Positions 32,739-45,200 of a DNA stretch of 64,000 bases are shown here, in pieces. Each line of letters starts with the position of its first letter. Within the stretch, counting starts at the first letter, position 1. Under the pieces are notes generated by a model. It was not told the DNA's origin. It did no database searches and was given only the letters and a program-made list of their open reading frames with translations. The DNA lies in assembly GCA_037445635.1 (NCBI GenBank), contig JBBIKC010000007.1:1-64000 (forward strand), in the 5' to 3' direction. Made by a program: the position numbers and the translations under genes. The stretch is from JBFMCC01 sp037445635. Lineage in GTDB: Bacteria > Chloroflexota > Anaerolineae > Anaerolineales > Villigracilaceae.

Positions 32739-35700
32739 CTAAATCACATCCTTCCGCTTTTGCAGGTACAGAATCGCCACAAACAACAGGACAATGATGA
32801 ATAACTGCACCAGCCAGGTCTTCATGATTTTGGCCCAATAAGCGACGGGGTCTTCTTTGTTGACATAGGACCAGCCAAAACCAGCGTGGAAAGTATCCAC
32901 GACGCTCTCGGCCGGAGTAACCGCCGAGGCCTGGCCAATCTGCCATTTGATCAGCGCCTCCTGGTAGGCGATGACCTCGCTTTTGTATAACTCGGATTTT
33001 GCCTGGTAATCCTCGATCTGCCGTTTGTATTCTTCTTGAATGGCGGTCGCCTGCGCTTCCCATTCCTGCAACTTGGTGAAGAAATCGGCCATTGCGACAT
33101 TATCCGACTGATCGACCGGCTGAACCGGACGCTCGGGAATCACGGGCTCCGGGGGCGGATCGCCGAGCGGCGCAGGTTCGACCGGCGGCGCCTGGTCAAT
33201 GGCCGGATTGTAGAATTCTCCGAGGCCCGGATAATTGCACGATTCGGGATTAAGCATTGCCAGTCCCATGCAACGGCAGCCGTTTGCCTTCTTGTCTTCC
33301 AGGGTCATCGCCTGCCGCACGTCCGCAGGCAGCGACCAGCAAATGTCGGCGGCGACATCGGAGCCGGGGCCGGTGATGCCCATCAATGCCTCGAATGCCC
33401 ATCGGGTGGAAGTCGGCGCGCTCACGAAATCGGGCAAAGGAATCAACGCGCCGCCCAGGACGATCTGTGGCAACATCAGGATGATGATGATCAGGGGAGC
33501 GGAATTGGCGTTCGGGGCAAGCGCGGAGGCGAACAACCCCAGCATCATCCCTGCCAGAGTCGCCAGCGCCATGGTGACATAAACTTGGAAAAACTCCGAC
33601 GCCCCACCGGGCATATCGAAAGCAAGGTAATGAACGATGGTATATGCGGCGGCCTGGTATAACGCAAGCAGGGCGGCAACCCACACCTTCGAGAGCACAT
33701 ACGGAAGAATCTGCAAGTTGACCAGCCGCTCCCGCTTATAGACTTCCTGTTCCTTGACGATTTCCCTCATCTGAGAGATGCCGCCCACCATGACGCCGTA
33801 GATGGTCATCAGGAACAGGGTGATCATGACGTTGGCCATAAGGCCGGTATTGAAGTCGAAGGGATTTCGTCCGAGCAGGAGGGCCAGAATCACATCCAGC
33901 AGGCTGACGAGCGGCGCGGTGGCCAGCATCAAGGCCAGTCCGAACCGATCGCGGGTGAGTATCTTCACATTGCGGGCGGAAAGAATGAGAAATTGATTTA
34001 ATCCAGAAACCCGTTTCGATGCAGGGCCGCTGGATTTGCGTGCAACTTTCTCAGGCTGCGGGACGGTGACGGCCTGCCCGGCAGATAATTTGTCCGCCAG
34101 CGGTTTCGCCACATAATCCTGGTACGCTTTGGATTCGCGGTAACGCCTGGCCCAATCTTCCGCCTTGCCATTGGCTGGATTATCAAGAATGGCATAGATC
34201 TCATCGAATTCGATCTTGCCGGCGCGGCGGTCACGTTCCGAACGGAACTGGTCGAAGTATTCCAGCGCTTCTTCCGGGGGGCCAAACCAGGCCAGGTAAC
34301 CGCCGCGCGCCAGGAAGATCACCTTGTCGGCCAGCATGACGTTCTTGGTGGCATGGGTAATCAGGATGATCGTGCGTCCCTGATCCGCCAGGCGGCGCAT
34401 CAACTGCATCAAAGCGGTTTCCGTCCCGGGGTCCAGGCCGGACGTGGGCTCGTCCAGGAAGAACAGGCCGGGCTTCGTCAACAGCTCGACGCCGATGGAG
34501 ACGCGCTTCTGTTGTCCGCCGCTCAAGCCGCTGATCTGGACGTCTTTTCGATGGGTTAGATCGAGGTCCTCCAGCACTTCCATGACCCGCTTGTGCCGCT
34601 CCTCTTTGGTCGTATCCGTCGGCATGCGCAGTTGGGCGGCATAATCCAACGCCTGGTAGACGGTCAACTCCATGTGGATGATGTCTTTTTGCGGAACATA
34701 GCCGATGTCGTTGCGGACGGCATCGAAATGAGTGTAAAGATCGATATCGTTGACCAGGACGCGCGAGGGAGGCGTGGCCGGACGATAACCCGCAACCGCG
34801 TCTAGAAACGTGGATTTCCCGCCGCCGCTCTGCCCGACGACAACGATGAATTCTCGCGGCTTGAGAGTCACGGAAATATCCTGGAGGATGTTCAGGTCCT
34901 TGCGCACCCACTTGTTCAGCCGGAGAACGTCAACGCTCAGGCCCTTGCTGTCGTCATATTTGGCAAGCTGGTCCTTGCCCATGACAAAACGGTATTGCCC
35001 GATTCGAATGGAATCGTTGGGCTTGAGCCATACCGTTCCAGACACGCGCTCGCCGTTGACAAATGTTCCGTTGGAACTGCGCAGATCCTCCACCCGATAG
35101 CGCTGGCCGACTCTTTCGATCTGAGCATGATAGCGTGACACGGTGGGTGATGAAAGGACAACATCGTTGCTGGGATCGCGTCCGATCTGAATGAGGGTTT
35201 TCTCGCCGAAAACAATGTCCCGTTCGACTTCCTGCGCCGCTTCGCTGGGAGCGTTGTAGGTCATGGTGACCATCACGCCGGGATCGAGGCTTCCGATGCG
35301 CAGCACGTCGCCGTGACGCAAAAGGCGCGGCCCTTCGAGCGGTCGCCCCTCGAATAAGACGGGATTCTTCGCTTCCGGCGCGACCGTCAATTTGTAGCCG
35401 CCATTCGTCCGTTCCAGCCGGGCATGTTGTCGGGAGACGATCTGGGAGGGAATGACAATGTCGTTTTCCTCCACCCGTCCAATGGTCAAGACCTGACGCG
35501 TCAGTTCATAGGTCTTGGCGCTTCCCCCGGCGATGACGACATTAAGTTGAGGCGGTCCGGCATCCACCACCCCCATAGGCTCCTCCCCCACCACAGTCTG
35601 CATCACACCGGCAGACACCGGCACGACCGGGCGCGGCTCGCCGGCCGGGACCGCAGCGGGTGTTTTATAGGTAAGCGTTACAGCCTTCCCCAGACGAATC

Positions 35701-35963
35701 TGGTCGCCGTCTTTCAAGAGACGCCGTTCGGTCAACTGCACACCGTTCAGAAACGTTCCGTTACTACTTCCCAGGTCTTCCAAAGTGTATCCATCCCCAT
35801 CGCGCATCAGGCGGGCATGGCGGCGGGACACGGCCGCGGAGGGAATGGAAATGTCCACATTCGGGTCGCGGCCAATAATCATCTCGGACTGGGCAAGCTC
35901 GAATTCCTTCGAAGAAGCCGCGCCTTCGTCTTGAACAAGTTTAAAAATGCTTTGTTGATTCAC
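32739..35963 (-). CDS. FHA-domain ABC transporter (three FHA domains, ABC2 exporter)
   Basis: A 1,074-residue ABCG-like half-transporter. Three FHA phosphothreonine-binding domains come first (about 20-95, 150-225 and 255-330), each with an IGRD/IGRV start and an SRRHA/SRQHA/SRYHA core. The ATPase follows with Walker A GQSGGGKS (about 374), LSGGQQKR, Walker B FLDEPTSG and the switch His. Then comes a membrane domain (about 660-870), interrupted by a long charged coiled segment (about 930-1035) before a last helix. The GTG start has GGAACAG upstream. It is built like mycobacterial Rv1747 but with an extra FHA. Kinase signalling through the FHA domains is inferred. Confidence 0.9.
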   Translation of the reverse strand: MNQQSIFKLVQDEGAASSKEFELAQSEMIIGRDPNVDISIPSAAVSRRHARLMRDGDGYTLEDLGSSNGTFLNGVQLTERRLLKDGDQIRLGKAVTLTYKTPAAVPAGEPRPVVPVSAGVMQTVVGEEPMGVVDAGPPQLNVVIAGGSAKTYELTRQVLTIGRVEENDIVIPSQIVSRQHARLERTNGGYKLTVAPEAKNPVLFEGRPLEGPRLLRHGDVLRIGSLDPGVMVTMTYNAPSEAAQEVERDIVFGEKTLIQIGRDPSNDVVLSSPTVSRYHAQIERVGQRYRVEDLRSSNGTFVNGERVSGTVWLKPNDSIRIGQYRFVMGKDQLAKYDDSKGLSVDVLRLNKWVRKDLNILQDISVTLKPREFIVVVGQSGGGKSTFLDAVAGYRPATPPSRVLVNDIDLYTHFDAVRNDIGYVPQKDIIHMELTVYQALDYAAQLRMPTDTTKEERHKRVMEVLEDLDLTHRKDVQISGLSGGQQKRVSIGVELLTKPGLFFLDEPTSGLDPGTETALMQLMRRLADQGRTIILITHATKNVMLADKVIFLARGGYLAWFGPPEEALEYFDQFRSERDRRAGKIEFDEIYAILDNPANGKAEDWARRYRESKAYQDYVAKPLADKLSAGQAVTVPQPEKVARKSSGPASKRVSGLNQFLILSARNVKILTRDRFGLALMLATAPLVSLLDVILALLLGRNPFDFNTGLMANVMITLFLMTIYGVMVGGISQMREIVKEQEVYKRERLVNLQILPYVLSKVWVAALLALYQAAAYTIVHYLAFDMPGGASEFFQVYVTMALATLAGMMLGLFASALAPNANSAPLIIIILMLPQIVLGGALIPLPDFVSAPTSTRWAFEALMGITGPGSDVAADICWSLPADVRQAMTLEDKKANGCRCMGLAMLNPESCNYPGLGEFYNPAIDQAPPVEPAPLGDPPPEPVIPERPVQPVDQSDNVAMADFFTKLQEWEAQATAIQEEYKRQIEDYQAKSELYKSEVIAYQEALIKWQIGQASAVTPAESVVDTFHAGFGWSYVNKEDPVAYWAKIMKTWLVQLFIIVLLFVAILYLQKRKDVI

Positions 35964-36269
35964 AGGCCTGTTCCTTATATAATCGAATAAAGATCACTTG
36001 CCCTATGGAACCAGATACAAATTGATATTGTCTTACACTCCCCTGCCGGTTGCCAGTCGTGTAAAGCAAAGCGGACTATTGGGATGAGATTATACCTTTT
36101 TGCAGAAGCATGTCAAGAAATTGAACACTATATTAGAGGAAATTCTCGTTGCGTTAGTGTCATTATTAACAAATAAATCCAGTTGCAAACAGCGTGATTC
36201 TCGACATTTTCGTCGAATGGCTTTTCATGTTATAAGTATGTGATTTCAGATAATACAGGTAGATATTTT
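35964..36269. promoter_or_regulatory. divergent promoter region between the FHA-ABC and megasynthase genes
   Basis: About 300 AT-rich bases without a gene. On the minus side a TTATATAAGGAAC stretch gives both a -10-like box and a ribosome site before the GTG. On the + side two -10-like boxes (TATAAG at 36231 and GATAAT at 36249) precede possible starts at 36240 (GTG) and 36270 (ATG). No clear -35 or operator was found. Confidence 0.4.
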
Positions 36270-39200
36270 ATGAAAAGGTCAACCCACGCGGCATCTCTAT
36301 CCAATACCCCCGGCACTCTGGTCGCCCTACTGCGGTGGAGAGCGGAACAGCATCCGGACAGCCTGGCTTACAGATTCCTGGAGGATGGCAGCCCTGATAT
36401 TCTCACCACCAAGTATGCCGAACTGGATCGCCGCGCCCGCGCCATCGGCGCGTGGCTCGAAACACACGGCGCGCGCGGCGAACGCGTCCTGTTGCTCTAC
36501 CCCGCCGGGCTCGATTACATCGCCGCGTTCTTCGGATGCTTATATGCCGGCGCGGCGGCGGTGCCGGCCTACCCCCCGCGTTTGAACCGTCCCGTCCCGC
36601 GCATCCAAGCCATCGTCGCCGATTCGCAGTCGAAGTTCGCTCTCGCTACTTCGACGATCCATCACAACCTCGAACAACGCTTCGAACACACACCCGATTT
36701 GCAGGCGCTGAACTGGTTGAACACCGACGAGGTACCGGCGGGATTAGAAGACGATTGGCGCGACCCGGAGATCAACGCCGACACGCTCGCCTTTCTGCAA
36801 TACACGTCAGGCTCGACGAGTCAACCCAAGGGGGTCATGCTCACACACGGCAACCTGATGCACAACCTCAAAGCAATTCGTCGCGGTTTTCAGATCGGCG
36901 AAAACGCCTCGGGAGTGTTCTGGCTGCCGAGTTATCACGACATGGGACTGATCGGAGGCATCCTCGAGCCGATGTACGTATGCGGGACATCCACGTTGAT
37001 GTCGCCCGTCTCGTTTTTGCAACGTCCCTTCCGCTGGCTCGAAGCCATCAGCAAATACAAAGCCACCATCAGCGGCGCGCCGAACTTCGCTTACGACTTG
37101 TGCGTGGACAAGATCACGCCCGAACAACGTGAAACCCTCGATTTAAGTTCGTGGAAACTCGCGTTCTGCGGCGCCGAGCCGATTCGCCCTGAGACGTTGG
37201 AACGCTTCGCGCGGACGTTCGGGCGGGTCGGCTTTCGTAAAAGTTCCTTCTACCCGTGCTTCGGCATGGCAGAAAGCACGCTCATCGTCTCCGGCGGCGA
37301 CGGTCCCGCCGAGCCGCGCACATTGACGATCGATCGCAAAGCCCTCGAACGCGACAAGGTGGTCGAAATTTCCCCCGGCGATTCGAACTCGTTGACGATG
37401 GTCAACTGCGGCAAATCCATCGTTGACCAGAAAATTATCATCGTCAACCCCGCCACGCTCACGCGCTGCGCCGGGAACGAAGTCGGCGAGATTTGGGTGA
37501 TGGGTCCCAGCGTGGCGAAGGGATATTGGGGTCTAGAAGAAGAAACGCGCAATACCTTCGGCGCGTACACGGCGGACACAAACGAAGGTCCCTTCATGCG
37601 GACGGGCGATCTGGGCTTTCTCCAAAATGGCGAACTCTTCGTCGCAGGCCGCTTGAAGGACTTGATCATCATCCACGGGAGCAATCATTACCCGCAAGAT
37701 ATTGAATTAACGGTTGAAGCGAGTCATCCCGCATTGCAGCCCTCCGCGGGCGCGGCATTTTCAGTGACGGAAAACGGCAAAGAACAACTCGTTATCGTGC
37801 AGGAAGTGACGCGGCAAGGGCGGGGCGCCGATGTGAACGAAGTCGCCTCTGCGATTCGTCAGGCAGTGGCTGAGAAACACGATCTGCAAGTCTTCGCCAT
37901 CGCGCTGGTCAAACCGATGAGCATCCCCAAAACCTCCAGTGGAAAGATCCAACGCCGCGCGACGAAGACTGCGTTTTTGAATGGAGAACTGGAATTGGTT
38001 GGGGAGTGGAGGAGGAATGCGCCCTCACCCCTAACCCGCCCCTTCGGGGTGCTTCGCGATCTCCCGAAGGGAGAGGGGGATTCTGGCTCCCTTCTCCCCT
38101 CGGGAGAAGGGCTGGGGATGAGGGAGAGTCACGCTCCTCACTCAACACAACCCAAGCACACTACCCAATCCATCCAATCCTTCCTCCTCGGGCGCATCGC
38201 CGCCATGCTCGAGATGGACGCGTTCGCGATTGACCCGCGCCAGCCGTTCACGTATTACGGACTTGGCTCGGTGCAAGCCGTGAGCCTCACAGGCGATCTT
38301 GAAACGTTCCTCAACCGCAAACTTTCTCCCACGCTCGCATGGGATTACCCGACCATTGAGTTGCTGTCCAATTTTCTCGCGGGCGATTCGCAACCTGTGA
38401 AGACTTCCATCCCTGCAACGCCTCAACCGACTTTCAGCAACGTCAACGAGCCCATCGCTATCATCGGCTTGAGTTGCCGCTTCCCGCAGGCGGACAGTCC
38501 GCAGGCGTTTTGGGAGTTGCTGCGCAACGGCGTGGACGCGATCACTGAGGTTCCGCCTGACCGCTGGGAAGTGGATCAATTCCACGCCGACGAACCAGCC
38601 CGAGGCAAGACGTTGACGCGCTTTGGGGGATTCCTCGACAACATAGACCTGTTCGATCCCGCCTTCTTTGGGATTTCCCCTCGTGAAGCCGCGCGCATGG
38701 ATCCGCAGCAACGCCTCCTGCTGGAGGTCAGTTGGGAGGCGCTGGAAAACGCGTTCATCCCGCCCCACACGCTGGCAGGGACGCGTACGGGCGTGTTCGT
38801 CGGCATCAGCAGTTACGATTATTCGCGCCTGCAATTCGACAATCACGAAATGATAGACGCCTACGCTGGCACGGGCAACGCGCACAGCATCGCGGCGAAT
38901 CGTTTGTCTTATGTCTTTGACTTGCGCGGACCGAGCATGGCGGTGGATACGGCTTGTTCGTCGTCGCTGGTGTCGGTGCATCTTGCGTGCCAAAGTTTGC
39001 GCAGCGGCGAATCGGATTTGGCGTTGGTGGGAGGCGTGAATCTTATTCTCACTCCCGAATTGACCATCACGTTTTCACAGGCGCGCATGCTCGCGCCCGA
39101 CGGTCATTGCAAAACGTTCGATGCCAGCGCGGACGGTTACGTGCGCGGCGAAGGATGCGGCGTTGTTATCTTGAAACGTCTCTCCGACGCGATGCGCGAC

Positions 39201-42200
39201 GGCGACAATATCCTCGCGTTGATTCGCGGCTCGGCGGTGAATCAAGATGGCCGCAGTAACGGTCTCACCGCCCCGAACGGACTTGCGCAACAAGATGTGA
39301 TTCGAACTGCATTGGCGCAAGCGCAAGTATTGCCAAGCCAGATCAGTTACATCGAAGCGCACGGGACAGGCACTCCGCTCGGCGACCCGATCGAGATGGC
39401 GTCGCTGAACGCGGTCCTGAACGACGACTCGCATCAGCGCGTGATCGTCGGCTCGGTGAAGACCAATATCGGTCATCTTGAATCCGCGGCGGGGATCGCG
39501 GGGCTGATCAAAGTGGTGATGGCGATGCAGAACGAGTCCATCCCGCCGCATTTGCATTTAAAAGAAATCAACCCGTATCTCTCTCTTGAAACTTCGCGCA
39601 TCGAGATCGGCACCTATCTTCGCCCGTGGAAGCGGCGCGACCAGCCGCGCTTCGCTGGCGTCAGTTCCTTCGGCTTCGGCGGCACGAACGCGCACATCAT
39701 CTTGTCCGATGCGCCGTCTTTGGAGTCGGACAGCTTGCTGTCCACAGAAATCGAACGCCCGCGCCACCTGCTGACTCTATCTGCCAAATCTGAAAACGCG
39801 CTTCAGGAACTCTCTCGATCCCTCAGCGAACAATTACAAATTACCAATTACAAATTACCTGATCTCACCTTCACCTCCAACACAACCCGCTCCCACTTCG
39901 AACATCGTCTTGCGGTTCAAGCGTCTTCAAAAGAAGATCTGCTCAAAGGCTTGGAAGATTTTCTCGATCAATCGGAATCTTCTTTGGTTTCAACAGGCAA
40001 AACCAAGCCGGGCGCGCAGCCGAAGATCGCCTTCCTCTTCACCGGGCAGGGATCGCAATACGCGGGGATGGGGAAACAACTTTACGATACCCAGCCTGTC
40101 TTCCGCGCCGCGCTGGATGAATGCGCGAGGATCCTCGATCCCATTCTTGGTCGTTCACTCCTTGAAATCATCTTCGCCGATAAAAACGATTCGACCATCA
40201 ATCAGACAACGTTCACCCAACCCGCGCTTTTTGCTTTTGAGTATGCGCTGGCAAGGATGTGGCTCTCGTGGGGAATCAAGCCTCACGCCGTGATGGGACA
40301 CAGCGTCGGCGAATACGTCGCGGCGTGCATTGCAGGCGCGTTCACGCTCGAAGACGGACTGCGCCTCATCGCCGAGCGCGCGCGGCTGATGGGCGGACTC
40401 CCCAAAAACGGGACGATGGTCGCGGTCTTTGCGGATGCTGACAAAATCGGCGACATCCTCAAGCCGTTTGCGAATCAAGTCTCCATCGCCGCCTCGAACG
40501 GATCCGATAACACCGTCATCTCCGGCGAAAAGACAGCCGTTCAATCCGTTGTGGATGAACTGACCAAATTCGGCATCACCTCCAAGCCGCTGGTTGTCTC
40601 ACACGCGTTCCATTCGCCTTTGATGGATTCAATCCTCGATGAATTCGAATCCTTTGCTCAGCGAATCCATTTCTCCAATCCTCAAATTCTCCTGCTCTCA
40701 AACGTCACCGGCGAAGCCCTCACCCAACCTCCCTCCGCCAAATACTGGCGCGACCACATCCGCGCGGAAGTGAAATTCGCATCCGGGATACAGTCGCTTG
40801 CGAATCTGGGAATTGACACATTCATCGAGGTCGGTCCCAGCCCGGTGTTGCTGGGAATGGGGAAACGCTGTTTGCCTGAATCAAAATCCGCGTGGCTGCC
40901 GTCGCTGCGACAAAATCAAGACGAATGGCAGACGATCCTCGACAGCCTCGGCAAATTGTACGTGCAGGGTGTGGAAATTGACTGGAATGAATTCGATAAC
41001 GGGTATTCACGAAATAAAGTCGCGCTGCCGAATTATCCGTTTGATCGGCAGAGATACTGGTTGGATGGAGAAGTAAACAAGGAAACACGTACACAGGTCA
41101 ACACGGCGTTGACGCGCTCGAATTGGAAGTCGCTGCCAAAAGAAGAAAAAAAGAATGGCAGGGTTCATAAGGAATCGCAAAAATCTCCCTCACCCCTAAC
41201 CCCTCTCCCACAGGGAGAGGGGGACTCCGGCTCCCTTCTCCCCTCGGGAGAAGGGTTGGGGATGAGGGAAAATCTCGCTCCTCCCTCAACACAATCTAAA
41301 CGGCATCTAACAAAATCCGATGTTGAGGAATTGATCCAACAACACACCGCGCGCATCCTCGGCATGGACGCCTCGCGTCTCAGCCTCGATACCCCGCTCG
41401 ATACGCTCGGTCTCGATTCGCTCATGGCGATGGAACTCAAGAACTCGCTCGAGTCCAGACTCGGCGCGCAGATTTCGGTGGCGAGTCTCCTGCAGGGACC
41501 GACCATCGCATCTCTCGCGGCGGAGGCGATGGCAAATTTGGAATCAGCCGAAACGGAGAGCGAAGCGCCGTTCGTCGTCGCGGAAAACGCGTCGAACGAG
41601 AGTCCGCTTTCGGTGGGTCAGCAGGCGTTGTGGTTCCTGCATCAACTCATGCCCGATGAACTTTCGTTCAACGTCGCGGGTGCGATCCGTATCCGCGGCG
41701 ATCTCGATGTGAACGCGTTGCAGCGCGCCTTCGATCAACTTGTTGCGCGGCACGAGTCGTTGCGAAGCACATTCCACGCGATCGACGGCGAACCGATCCA
41801 GCGCGTGCATGATTCGATGGCTGGGATTTTCCGCGTGGTGGATTCGTCCGCGTTGGATGACGATACATTGCGCGAACGACTCGCACGGGACGCGCACGCT
41901 TCATTCGACCTTGAGGCTGGTCCAGTCATCCGCGCCGCGCTCCACCGTACGCGGGATAAATCGCACATCCTCCTGCTCGCGATGGATCACATCATCACCG
42001 ACTTCTGGTCTATGACGATTCTCGCCCGAGAGTTGTTGATGCTGTACGAAGCGAACAAGAATAACTCTCCAATCGAATTGCCCGCCCTGCCCGCGCGTTA
42101 CTCCGATTATGTGCGCTGGGAAGCGGCGATGCTCGAAAGCGAACGCGGCGAAAAATTATGGGAATATTGGCGCGGCCAACTGGGGAAGCAACTCCCTGCG

Positions 42201-45200
42201 TTGAATCTTCCAACCGATCGTCCGCGCTCGCCGATGCAGACCTACCGCGGCGACTCGGCGCACATCCTCATGGATGGCGACCTGTACGAAACGTTGAAAT
42301 CCCTCGCGCAGGAAAACGGCGCGACCATGTTCATGACCCTGCTCGCCGCGTTCCAAACCTTGTTGCATCGCTATTCGAATCAACATGAATTTTTGGTCGG
42401 CTCAGTGACCGCAGGACGAAACCATGCGGAGTTGTCGAATCTCGTCGGATATTTCATCAACCCCATTGCATTGAAAGCGGATTTTTCAGGCAACCCGTCG
42501 TTCAATGAAATTCTCCAGCGCGTCAAACAGACCGCGCTCGGCGCGTTCGAGCATCAAGACTATCCGCCCGCGCTATTGGCGAAAAAGTTGGGCATCCAGC
42601 GCGACTCGTCCCGCCCGCCGCTGTTCGAGACGATGTTCATCCTGCAAAAAGCCCACGAAGCGGATGTGCAAACGCTCAGCCCCTTCGCGCTGGGGTTGGA
42701 CGGCGCGCGCATGGAAGCGAGCGGACTCGTCCTCGAATCCATCGCGCTGGGAGGCGAACCCGCCCAGTTCGATCTGACCATGATGATGTCCGAACTGAAC
42801 GACGGGCTTGCCGCCGCGCTGCAATACAACGTGGACTTGTTCGACGCGGCGACCATCGAGCGCATGTTGAAACATTTCCATGCGCTGTTGCGCGAGATCG
42901 CCGCCGACCCGACGAAGCCTGTATCAACGTATTCGCTACAGGATGAATCGGAAACTCGAAAAATTCTGGTCGAATGGAATCAAACAGAATCCGAGTATCC
43001 GCGCGCCCTTTGCGTACACGAGTTGATCGAAGCGCAGGCAAAGAAAACGCCCAACGCTGTCGCCGTTCAATTTGAAGGTCAGCAATTGACTTACAAGGAA
43101 TTGAACAGGCGCGCCGGTGATGTGGCGAAAGTTCTCACCGCGCAAGGCGTCAAGCCGGGGACACTCGTCGGTTTGTTTGTGACTCGTTCCGTAGAGATGC
43201 TGGTCGGTTTGCTGGGCGTGTTGAAAGCGGGAGGCGCGTACCTGCCGCTCGACCCGTCGTTCCCGCCGGAACGTCTCGCCTTCATGCTGGCGGATTCAAA
43301 CGCTTCGATCATTTTGACTCTCACAAGTTTATTGCCACAAGTCCCAGAGAACAACGCCCAGGTCATTTGCCTCGACGCGCTCGAAAAAGTGAAGGGTAAG
43401 CGCGGCAAAAAGGTCAAAGCCTCTGCCGAGGATTTGGCTTACGTCATTTACACGTCAGGTTCGACGGGCAAGCCGAAGGGCGTGCAGATTCATCATCGGG
43501 CGGTGGTCAACTTCCTTTGTTCGATGCAAAAGGATTTGGGAATCGACGCGTCCGATTCGTTGCTCGCGGTGACGACGCTTTCGTTCGACATCGCCGTTCT
43601 CGAATTGTTGTTGCCGCTCACGGTCGGCGCAACGGTTGTGATCGCAAACTCGGAAGTCGTGGCGGATGGCGCGTTACTGGCGCAATCTCTCGAAGAGTCG
43701 CAGATCACCTTCATGCAAGCCACGCCTGCGAGTTGGCGATTGCTGCTCGAAGCAGGCTGGACGGGAAAACCCGATTTGAAGATCCTGTGCGGCGGCGAAG
43801 CCTTGACCAACGACCTCGCCGAGAAACTCCTCCAGCGCGGACAGCAGTTGTGGAACGTGTACGGTCCCACCGAGACGACGATCTGGTCCACGATCTACAA
43901 GGTGGATTCGATTCGATCGGGAATTTCGAATACAGTTCCGATTGGCAGACCAATTGCCAACACGCAGATCTATATTTTAGATTCAAACCTGCAACCTGTC
44001 CCCGTTGGCGTGATCGGCGATCTGTACATCGGCGGGGATGGAGTCAGCCGCGGCTATTTGAATCGCCCAGAGTTGACCACGGAGAGGTTCACCCCTCTCC
44101 CGCTGGGAGAGGGGACGGGGGTGAGGGATAGGACTCAATTATACAAAACCGGCGACCTCGCGCGCTATCTCCCTGACGGCAACATCGAATTTTTCGGTCG
44201 CAGCGACCAGCAGGTGAAAGTCCGCGGGTATCGCATCGAGACGGGCGAGATCGAAGTCGCGTTGATGGGACATCCGTCGGTCAAGCAGGCAGTGGTCGTC
44301 GCATGGAAGGAAAGATCATCAGACGCGAGCCTCGTTGCCTACGTGGTGCCAGCCGTCCCTGAGGGCGAAGCGGAGCACGTCCATCTCAGAGATTATTTGC
44401 GGACGAAACTTCCCGAATACATGGTTCCATCTGTGTTCGTGCATCTCGAGTCGCTGCCGCTCACGCCGAACGGCAAAGTGGATCGCAAGGCATTGCCCGC
44501 GCCGTCGCAATCGCGGGCGGATCTGCGCGCGCAATATGTCGCGCCGCGCACGCCGTTGGAGTCCCAACTCGCCGAAGTGTGCGCGCAAGTATTGGATTTG
44601 AATGTCGAACAAGTGGGCGTGAACGATAACTTCTTCGATCTCGGAGGACATTCATTACTCGGCACGCGGCTGGTGTTTTTGCTGCGCGAGAAATTCGGCT
44701 TGCAAGCCGCCGACCTGCCGCTGCGCGCGTTGTTCGAAAACCCGACGGTGGCGAACCTCGCGCAGACCATCGAGCGCGCGCGCCGCGGCGAACGCATGAC
44801 GCGCACGCGCAGCGATTTCATCCAGCGCGGACAGTTGAGTTTGGAGGCGTTGAACGCCGAAGCGCAACTCGATACGGACATCGCCGCGGGCGGTCTTGCC
44901 TACGAACACGCCGAACCGAAAAAGATTCTGCTGACGGGCGCGACAGGTTTCGTCGGCGCGTTCCTGTTGAAAGACTTGCTCACGATGACCTCGGCGGAAA
45001 TTCATTGTTTGCTGCGCGCCGACGACATCGAGCAGGGATTGAAACGCTTGAAACGCAACCTCGATTCGTATCAACTATGGGATGAATCGCTCGCGCATCG
45101 CATCAAACCTGTGCTCGGCGATCTCGGTTCGCCGCAACTTGGGTTGACCGATGAAACATTCAACGAACTTGCGAATCAAATTGACGTCATCATCCACAAC

